Shown here one piece after another: positions 57,400-64,000 of a DNA stretch of 64,000 nt. The first letter of the stretch is position 1. Each line of letters begins with the position of its first letter. Below the pieces are notes generated by a model that ran no database searches, was not told where the DNA came from, and worked only from the letters and a program-made list of their open reading frames with translations. Origin of the DNA: Mycobacteriales bacterium. GTDB taxonomy: Bacteria; Actinomycetota; Actinomycetes; Mycobacteriales; SCTD01. A program made the position numbers and the translations under genes. The DNA lies in assembly GCA_030447385.1 (NCBI GenBank), contig JAUJOY010000001.1:854830-918829 (forward strand). Direction: 5' to 3'.

Positions 57400-58896
57400 T
57401 CAGAGCTGCCAGCCGGCCGGCGCGAGCCACTGGCGCGCCCTCGCCGCCGGCTCCCGCGCCCGGATCAGCCGGGCGAGGGTCACCAGGCTCGGCAGCGCGA
57501 GCCGGACCACCGCGAGGACGACGACAACGATGAAGCCGGGCGAGTGCGGAGCCGGGTGCTGGTCCTGCACGAACGGGTGCCACAGCGGGCTCAGGGTCGG
57601 CACGAAGTGGCACTGGTAGTTGAGCGTGAGCGGCCCCTCCTCGCATCGCGCGAGGTTGACCATGCCGTACGCGGCCCCGCTGATCGCGATCCAGCCGCCC
57701 AGCACGACCAGACCCAGGTTCAGCAGGACGCCGCGGATCCGCTCCTGGCGCTGGTGCAGCCGCACCGCGAGGACCAACGCAGCCGGAACCGTCGCGATCA
57801 GGAAGAACCGCGGTCCCCAGAAGAACCCGCCGTCCCAGCCCCACCACCGGGCGTAGACGAGCACCAGGCCGAGAACGAAGGCGACGAGCAGGCGGTACGC
57901 CGACCACACCTCGGCCCCGACCCGCTGCAGGGCCTGGCGCGCCGGGACGAACAGCCCCGGGGTGAAGAACACCAGGCCCTTGCCAAACGACAGCGTCAGC
58001 GCGAGGACCCCGAACAGGAACGGGTAGCTGAACGATGGCAGCCCCGAGTAGGGGGTGCCGTTGTTGAAGCCGCGGTCCAGCGTGGCGTACGGCGCGGGCG
58101 TCCACTGCCCGGTGCGCACCTTGTTGTCGAGCAGGATCAGCGCGAGGGCGGCGACGGGGACGGCCAGGTACCGCAGCCGCCGGGTCACCACCGCGTGCAC
58201 GGTCACCGCGAGCGCGCAACCGCCGAGAGCGGCCGGCATGTTGGCGACGCCCAGGATGATCAGGGGCCAGCCGAACCACCCCCGGCCGGTGACCACCGCG
58301 AGTATCCCGACCGTGACGAGCACGGCCGTGAAGGGCTCGAAGGTGATGTAGGCGGCGAGGTGGGAGGCGAACAGCGAGCCGGTGACCAGCAGGACCAGGA
58401 ACGTCCGCAGCACCGCCCGGTCGACGCGGGAGCGCAGGAGCAGCCAGATGGCCAGAAGTCCCGCGGCGACGAGGAACCAGTTGTAGCGCGCCAGCCAGAA
58501 CGACGGCGACTTGACGATCGACCCCAGGTACCACAGCGGGGACGCGATCAGTGTCCCGATCAACGGCCAGCGATCGGCCCATCCGGGGTCGACGTTCTGG
58601 AGGTCCCCGATCGCCCGGCCCGAGATGAAGGCCTCGATAATGTAGAAGCGGACGGTCCCGTCGTGCCACAGCAGAGAGCCGGGCGCCCACACCGGCCGCG
58701 GGGGTCCGGGTGGCAGGAAGAACAGCGCGATCATCCCGGCCCCGACGAGCGACCAGTCGAGCACCATCGGCACGGACCGCCATCGCGGACGCCACCGCGA
58801 CTGGGGAGCGGGCGAGTCGCCCTGGTCTGGATCCGGCTCGACGGTTGCGGCGTCCTCCCCCGCGGCCTGTCCTTGCTCCGTGGGCTGCGCCGTCAC
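57400..58896 (-). CDS. Polytopic membrane protein, probable GT-C-like glycosyltransferase
   Basis: Multiple hydrophobic helices; APGSLLWHDGTVRFYIIEAFISGRAIGDLQNVDPGWADRW. Confidence 0.65.
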   Translation of the reverse strand: MTAQPTEQGQAAGEDAATVEPDPDQGDSPAPQSRWRPRWRSVPMVLDWSLVGAGMIALFFLPPGPPRPVWAPGSLLWHDGTVRFYIIEAFISGRAIGDLQNVDPGWADRWPLIGTLIASPLWYLGSIVKSPSFWLARYNWFLVAAGLLAIWLLLRSRVDRAVLRTFLVLLVTGSLFASHLAAYITFEPFTAVLVTVGILAVVTGRGWFGWPLIILGVANMPAALGGCALAVTVHAVVTRRLRYLAVPVAALALILLDNKVRTGQWTPAPYATLDRGFNNGTPYSGLPSFSYPFLFGVLALTLSFGKGLVFFTPGLFVPARQALQRVGAEVWSAYRLLVAFVLGLVLVYARWWGWDGGFFWGPRFFLIATVPAALVLAVRLHQRQERIRGVLLNLGLVVLGGWIAISGAAYGMVNLARCEEGPLTLNYQCHFVPTLSPLWHPFVQDQHPAPHSPGFIVVVVLAVVRLALPSLVTLARLIRAREPAARARQWLAPAGWQL

Positions 58897-59090
58897 TCGC
58901 GTCGACCTGTCGTGACAGGCGAGGGCGGCGCCGCGACCTGTGCGGCCTTCTTCATCTACTCGCTCCTCGCGCCACCGGGTGCCACCCTGTAGATCTTCCT
59001 GTCGGGAACCGCTGGTCGAGACGCTGCTCAGTCGGCGACGGTAGCAGTCCCGGCGCTGTCAGACCGGTCCTGCGGCCCCCGTCTCTGGCG

Positions 59091-60518
59091 TCAGGCGCCG
59101 GGTCGGCGGCCCGCCGGCTCCCCAGGGCCGGAACGCGGTCCGGGATCCCGGCCGCCGCCGATGTCCGCGCCGAGCCATGCCTCCACCGTCGTGCGCGCGA
59201 CGACGGCGCTTCGCTGCACGGCCCGCCGTCGCACGAGGACCCCGGGCAGCAGCCGCAGGAACGAGGCCACCACCTGAAGGCGCAGGCGGGCTTCGCTTCG
59301 GCCGCCGGCTCCTGGCGGCACGGCCCGTACGGCTGCGGCCGCCGTGGAGAGCAGGTAGCGGCCCACCGACCGACGTACCAGCGGGAAGGAGGCGTTCTTG
59401 GTCAGTGTCAGCAGCCGGTTGCGCGCGTCGTGGAACACGTGCAGGACCGAGCCGCTGCCCACCGTGGCGGAGTGCTCGTGACGGGCGACGGCGCGTGGCT
59501 GGTAGCGGACCGTCCAGCCTGCGCGCCGCAGGCGCCAGCACAGGTCCACGTCCTCGTAGTACAGGAACCACGCGTCGTCGAAGATCCCCACCTGCCCGAG
59601 CGCCGCCGTGCGCAGGGCCAGTGACGCACCGCACCCGCCGAACACCTCCGCGGGCATGTCGTACCCGGTGTCGTCGGCGCGGCCGAAGCCGCGATCTGCC
59701 GCGTAGCCGTCCAGCGTGAGCACCGTGCCCGCGCTGTTGACGACGTCCGTGGTGGGGGTACCCGCAGGCAGCTCGAGCACCACCCGGGCACCGTTCGGTG
59801 GGACGGCGTGCTGGCGATCGGCGACGTGCAGGGTGGCCGCTCGCGGGGCCCGTACCTGAACCTCGACGCACACCGGGTGCTCCAGCCGGGCCGCATCGGT
59901 GCGCAGCGGAACCAGCAGCTCGATCGAGGGTCGGCACCAGCGCACCCCGTCGGCCGGTGCCGCCACCAGCAGCGGGTCCCACACCAGCTCGGCGGTGACG
60001 TCCTCCCCGTCCCGCGCGACGCTGACCAGGCCGAGGCGGTCCACCCCCTGGGCCCGGAGGGGGACGGACACGAACCTGGGCTCCAGCAGCAGCTTGCCGG
60101 CCACGGCACCCACGCTGGCGTTCTCGAAGGGCTCCAGCAGAGCGTGCAGCCACCCGGGCTGCACCACGGCGTCGTCGTTGAGCAGGACGACGTAGGGGCT
60201 CCGCGCCTGCCGCAGAGCCAGGTTGTTGCCGCCCGCGAAGCCGAGGTTGCGCGTCGACCGGATCAGCCGCACCCCGTCGGTGCGGCCGAGCACGACCGCG
60301 TCGGAGCCGTCGCCGGAGGCGTTGTCGACCACCCAGCAGGCGACCTGTCCCTGCCCGACCAGGTCCTGCGCTGCGACGGCGTCCAGGCAGCGGTCCAGCC
60401 TCCGGGCGCCGTTGTAGGTGACCACGAGGACGGTGACGAGCACCCCGTCGCGGTCCGAGGCGAACACCGTGGCAGCCAACCACAGCCCGCCCGGTCCGCC
60501 GGTGCTTGACGCGGACAC
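59091..60518 (-). CDS. Glycosyltransferase family 2 (rhamnosyltransferase-like)
   Basis: VTVLVVTYNGARRLDRCLDAVAAQDL, NLGFAGGNNLALRQARSPYVVLLNDDAVV, FFDDAWFLYYEDVDLCWRLRRAGW-like FDDAWFLYYEDVDLCWRLRRAGW; start may be inside the ORF near VLVTVLVV. Confidence 0.9.
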   Translation of the reverse strand: MSASSTGGPGGLWLAATVFASDRDGVLVTVLVVTYNGARRLDRCLDAVAAQDLVGQGQVACWVVDNASGDGSDAVVLGRTDGVRLIRSTRNLGFAGGNNLALRQARSPYVVLLNDDAVVQPGWLHALLEPFENASVGAVAGKLLLEPRFVSVPLRAQGVDRLGLVSVARDGEDVTAELVWDPLLVAAPADGVRWCRPSIELLVPLRTDAARLEHPVCVEVQVRAPRAATLHVADRQHAVPPNGARVVLELPAGTPTTDVVNSAGTVLTLDGYAADRGFGRADDTGYDMPAEVFGGCGASLALRTAALGQVGIFDDAWFLYYEDVDLCWRLRRAGWTVRYQPRAVARHEHSATVGSGSVLHVFHDARNRLLTLTKNASFPLVRRSVGRYLLSTAAAAVRAVPPGAGGRSEARLRLQVVASFLRLLPGVLVRRRAVQRSAVVARTTVEAWLGADIGGGRDPGPRSGPGEPAGRRPGA

Positions 60519-60541
60519 AGCGGCAGCGCACCGTGGGCGGG

Positions 60542-61111
60542 GTGCACCCGCTGACGTCGGTGTTCCTGGCCGCGGCCGGGCTGCTGGCGCTCGCGGGTGG
60601 GACGAAGCTGGTGCGCTCGGCCGCCACCAGCCAGGCCCTGCGTCTGTCCGGTCTGCCGTCGCGGTCGTGGCTGGTGCGTCTCCTCGGTGCCGCGGAGGTG
60701 CTGGTGGCCGTGGCGGCCCTGCTGGAGGCGCCCTTCGCGGCGGCTGCGCTGGCGGCGACCTACGCGGCTTTCACCGTCTTCGTGGGCTCGGCGCTGCTGC
60801 GCGGGGTGCCGCTGGCCTCCTGCGGCTGCTTCGCTGAGCCGGACGTACCGCCGTCGCCTCTCCACGTCATCGTCACGTCGGTGCTCGCTATCAGCACCGG
60901 GGCGGTCGCGGCCGGGTCGGGCGGCGGGCTCAAGGACCTGCTGGACGGGCCGATGTTGATGGCGGCGGGTGTCGCGGGAAGCGCTGCCCTGGTCGGCTGG
61001 CTCACCTACCTGGCGCTCAGCGCCCTGCCGCGTCTGGCCGTGGAGCTGGGACACGATCCGCCCGCTCGGCCGCCCGGTCTCGCGGTACACCTACAAGGAG
61101 GCGCGTCGTGA
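60542..61111 (+). CDS. MauE/DoxX-like redox-associated membrane protein
   Basis: VHPLTSVFLAAAGLLALAGGTKLVR...LLGAAEVLVAVAALL...GVPLASCGCFAEPDVPPSPLHV; hydrophobic helices with a CGC motif. Confidence 0.75.
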   Translation: MHPLTSVFLAAAGLLALAGGTKLVRSAATSQALRLSGLPSRSWLVRLLGAAEVLVAVAALLEAPFAAAALAATYAAFTVFVGSALLRGVPLASCGCFAEPDVPPSPLHVIVTSVLAISTGAVAAGSGGGLKDLLDGPMLMAAGVAGSAALVGWLTYLALSALPRLAVELGHDPPARPPGLAVHLQGGAS

Positions 61112-61878
61112 CCGCCCTCGTCGTCGGCCTCACCTTCGCCGTGCTTCTCCTCGGCGTGCTCGTTGCCGGCCTGCTCCGCAGCCACGCCGAGATCCTGCGC
61201 TCTCTGCACGAGCTCGGCGCCGGGCGGGAGGACACGGCGCCTCGGGGACCGGTGGACGTGCCGTTCGAGGTGCGCTCAGGCGTCGTCGGACCGGGCAGCT
61301 CCATGGGGATCGCGGCTCCCGACCTGGTCGGCGTGACCCCGTCGGAGGAGGCGGTGCTGGTCAGCATGTCGACCCGCGGCTCCGACACCCTGCTCGCCTT
61401 CTTGTCCAGCGGCTGCCTCACCTGCTTCACCTTCTGGGATGCCTTCGCGCCGGGCCGCGACCTAGGACTGCCCGCGGACACCCGGCTCGTGGTGGTCACG
61501 AAGGGGCGGGAGATGGAGAGCCAGTCCGCCATCCGCGACCTGGCGTCCCCCGGGGTTCCGGTCGTCATGTCGACGCAGGCCTGGGACGACTACGGCGTGC
61601 CCGGCAGCCCCTACTTCGTGCACGTCGACGGCGCCGCCGGCCGTGTGGCGGGAGAGGGATCCGCCACCGCCTGGGAGCAGGTCGTCCGCCTCGTGCGGGA
61701 GGCCACCGAGGACCGTGCGCTGACGTTGCGGCAGACAGGCGACGACGAGGACCGCGGTGACGGCGCGCACCGCGAAGCTCGCGCCGACCGGGAGCTGCTC
61801 CGCGCCGGCATCACGCCGGGGCACGACAGCCTCTACCCCGGCGGCGACGTGCCCGGCCAGGAAGAGGAGCGGCACTGA
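61108..61878 (+). CDS. Membrane-anchored thioredoxin-like protein (MauD-like)
   Basis: N-terminal TM; LLAFLSSGCLTCFTFWDAF (CLTC); PGVPVVMSTQAWDDYGVPGSPYFVHVDG; GTGA overlap with the previous gene. Confidence 0.75.
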   Translation: MTALVVGLTFAVLLLGVLVAGLLRSHAEILRSLHELGAGREDTAPRGPVDVPFEVRSGVVGPGSSMGIAAPDLVGVTPSEEAVLVSMSTRGSDTLLAFLSSGCLTCFTFWDAFAPGRDLGLPADTRLVVVTKGREMESQSAIRDLASPGVPVVMSTQAWDDYGVPGSPYFVHVDGAAGRVAGEGSATAWEQVVRLVREATEDRALTLRQTGDDEDRGDGAHREARADRELLRAGITPGHDSLYPGGDVPGQEEERH

Positions 61879-61958
61879 TGGACCTGTCGATGTGGGCGCT
61901 GGTGGTAGGCGTGCCGACCGCGGTTCTGGCTGCACTGCGCTCGATGTGGTCGCCTTGA
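61878..61958 (+). CDS. 26-aa predicted single-TM microprotein
   Basis: ATG overlaps previous stop (TGATG); MDLSMWALVVGVPTAVLAALRSMWSP*; followed 10 nt later by the next gene. Confidence 0.45.
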   Translation: MDLSMWALVVGVPTAVLAALRSMWSP

Positions 61959-61967
61959 GGCGAGTCG

Positions 61968-62573
61968 ATGCTCACGAGCATCACCCCGCTCGGTGAGCGG
62001 GGACGCGCCAGCCGCTGGTCCATCACCGCCACGGCGTACGTGCTCGGCTCGGTCGTCGGCGGAGCCGCGGTCGGGACGCTGGCCGGTGCACTCGGCTGGC
62101 TCCTGCCCCTCGAGGTGCCCGCTGTGGCGGCGGGGGCCTTGGTCCTGCTCACGGTCGCCGCGGTGCTCGCGGTGCTGGTCGAGCGCGGCCGGCTGCCCCA
62201 GGTGCCCACGGTGCGCCGGCAGGTCGACGAGGACTGGCTGCACCGCTACCGCGGGTGGGTGTACGGCGTCGGCTTCGGCGCGCAGCTCGGGGCTGCCCTC
62301 GTGACGATCGTGACCTCCCCGACCGTGCACCTCGCCCTTGCGCTGGCCCTCCTGACTGGCTCCCCCGCTGGTGGTGCGGTCCTGGGATCTTCTTTCGGCC
62401 TGGCGCGGGCCCTGCCGGTGCTCGGGATGCGCCGGGTCACGACGACGGAGCACCTCGCCACCTCGTCGCGCCGCCTCGCGTCGCGCGAGCGGACGGGTCG
62501 CGCCGCCGCCGCCGCCGGGCTTGCCGCCATCGCGGCCGCCAGTGCGGCGCAGCTCCTGGTGGGTGTCACGTGA
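61968..62573 (+). CDS. Unknown polytopic membrane protein
   Basis: MLTSITPLGERGRASRWSITATAYVLGSVVGGAAVGTLAGALGWLL...; five to six hydrophobic segments. Confidence 0.75.
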   Translation: MLTSITPLGERGRASRWSITATAYVLGSVVGGAAVGTLAGALGWLLPLEVPAVAAGALVLLTVAAVLAVLVERGRLPQVPTVRRQVDEDWLHRYRGWVYGVGFGAQLGAALVTIVTSPTVHLALALALLTGSPAGGAVLGSSFGLARALPVLGMRRVTTTEHLATSSRRLASRERTGRAAAAAGLAAIAAASAAQLLVGVT

Positions 62574-63037
62574 AGGTGCGCGGCCACGGGATGGCCGTCG
62601 ACGCCCCGCCAGGCTGGGAAGTCCGCATCAGGCGGCGCCTGCCCGAGAGCGGCGAGCCGGAGGCACGCCCGCGCCCGGTGCTGCACGCTGCGACAATCGC
62701 ACTGCCCGAGGTGCGCGGCGACTTCGGCGGCAACGTGACCGGACTGATGACGCAGGACGACGTCTTCGTCTCGCTGTTCGAGTATGAGCCGTCCGCGGCC
62801 GCGACCCCACTGTTCGCTTCCCACAAGCGACCCGTTCCGACTCCGCAGGACTTCAGCCCCGCCGGGTTGCAGCGCAGCATCGCCGGTCAGTCGGGCCGGC
62901 AGTACTTCTTCCAGGAGTCGGGACGGGCCTTCTGCCTGTACGTCGTCCTGGGCAGCCACGCCCGCCGGGCCGTGCTGGTGCGCGCTGTCCGTGCGGTCCT
63001 CGACTCGCTCGAGCTCTCGGCAGGCGCGGACTCATGA
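62570..63037 (+). CDS. Hypothetical protein of the same operon
   Basis: GTGA overlap; VKVRGHGMAVDAPPGWEVRIRRRLPESGE...GRQYFFQESGRAFCLYVVLGSHARRAVLVRAVRAVLDSLEL. Confidence 0.75.
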   Translation: MKVRGHGMAVDAPPGWEVRIRRRLPESGEPEARPRPVLHAATIALPEVRGDFGGNVTGLMTQDDVFVSLFEYEPSAAATPLFASHKRPVPTPQDFSPAGLQRSIAGQSGRQYFFQESGRAFCLYVVLGSHARRAVLVRAVRAVLDSLELSAGADS

Positions 63038-64000
63038 GCTCGGACCTGTTGGTGCGCGACTCCGGCCGCACGTCCCCGACGCTCGTGGAGCGGGCGGCAG
63101 CGGCCCTCGACCGCGGCCCCAGCCGCCGGAGCTTCCTCGTCCGCATGGCGGTGGTGGGTTCCGCGCTGACCGTGTCTCCGCTGCGCTTCCTGCTGCGACC
63201 CGGCACCGCCTACGCAGCGGTCTGCGGTGTGGACTCCACCTGCTCGTCCGGCTACACCGCCTTCTGCTGCACGATCAACAACGGCATCAACCGGTGCCCC
63301 CCCGGCAGCCTCGTCGGGGGCTGGTGGAAGTCCGACAACTCCGGGTTCTGCTGCGGTAACGCGCGCTACTACATCGACTGCCACAGCTACTGCTCGTGCG
63401 GCTGCGAGGCTGGTCGCAACTTCTGCGGCGAGGGCTGCCGCAACTGTTCCTGCGGCTGCGGGCCGAGTGGCCAGTGCGACCAGCGCAGGGTGTGCTGCAA
63501 CAACTTCCGCTACGGCCAGTGCAACCAGGGCATCTCCTGCACCGGTCCGGTGTGGTGCCGCGTCGTCACCTGCACCCCGCCGTGGCGGGTGCCGGCCTGG
63601 AGCTGCTCCACGACCAGCGCCCACGACCAGCGCACCAACGACCACGGCGCACCCTGCCTCGTCGACTGCACCGGCATAAACAACAAGTACACCGCCCTGG
63701 GCGGGCCGGGGTCGGTCCTGGGTGAGGCCATCACCCGCGAGCTGGCTCCTCCCGACGGCGTGGGTCGCTACACGCACTACGACCGCGGTTCGATCTACTG
63801 GCACCCCGCGATCGGCGCCTTCGCGGTCTGGGGGGCGATCCGGCAGAAGTGGCAGCAGCTGCGCTGGGAGACCGGCCCGCTGGGCTACCCGGTGACGGAC
63901 GAGACGCCGACCCCGGACGGCGTGGGTCGCTACAACCACTTCCAGCGCGGTTCGATCTACTGGCACCCCGCGATCGGCGCCTTCGCGGTCTGGGGGGCGA
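63034..64000 (+). CDS. Tat-exported Cys-rich protein resembling methylamine dehydrogenase light chain, fused to LGFP repeats (runs off right edge)
   Basis: ATGA overlap; SRRSFLVRMAVVGSALTVSPLRF Tat signal; 26 Cys after cleavage, including NRCPPGSLVGGWWKSDNSGFCCG and GPVWCRVVTC; LGFP repeats GRYTHYDRGSIYWHPAIGAFAVWGA and GRYNHFQRGSIYWHPAIGAFAVWGA. Confidence 0.8.
   Translation, partial: MSSDLLVRDSGRTSPTLVERAAAALDRGPSRRSFLVRMAVVGSALTVSPLRFLLRPGTAYAAVCGVDSTCSSGYTAFCCTINNGINRCPPGSLVGGWWKSDNSGFCCGNARYYIDCHSYCSCGCEAGRNFCGEGCRNCSCGCGPSGQCDQRRVCCNNFRYGQCNQGISCTGPVWCRVVTCTPPWRVPAWSCSTTSAHDQRTNDHGAPCLVDCTGINNKYTALGGPGSVLGEAITRELAPPDGVGRYTHYDRGSIYWHPAIGAFAVWGAIRQKWQQLRWETGPLGYPVTDETPTPDGVGRYNHFQRGSIYWHPAIGAFAVWGA

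Overview
This 64-kb window comes from a high-GC actinobacterial chromosome and is almost fully coding. I found no rRNA, tRNA, CRISPR array or transposase. From left to right it holds: a partial Cu/Zn-SOD-like lipoprotein; LpdA-like flavoprotein; an adenylate kinase-like protein; an acyl-CoA carboxylase locus (alpha, epsilon, beta, BirA) interrupted by a DUF222/HNH gene with a near-consensus SOS box; purK/purE; ugd; rmlA/rmlB/rmlD; a decaprenyl-phospho-arabinose module (GtrA, UbiA-type transferase, DprE1, DprE2) surrounded by secreted LGFP-repeat proteins; polysaccharide export and glycosyltransferase genes with a tandem pair of large HAD-family proteins; and, at the right edge, a tightly overlapping operon. 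That operon encodes MauE-like and thioredoxin-like proteins, a 26-aa ORF, two unknown proteins, and a Tat-exported Cys-rich protein that resembles the methylamine dehydrogenase light chain and is fused to LGFP repeats. The last gene runs off the window and is missing from the ORF track. I consider this operon the best candidate for an undescribed system. Three genes (DUF222/HNH, a GerMN lipoprotein and a 10-copy LGFP array) show apparent frame disruptions, five in total. These may be real mutations or assembly indels and need read-level checking. All family assignments come from reading motifs by eye; no database search was run.
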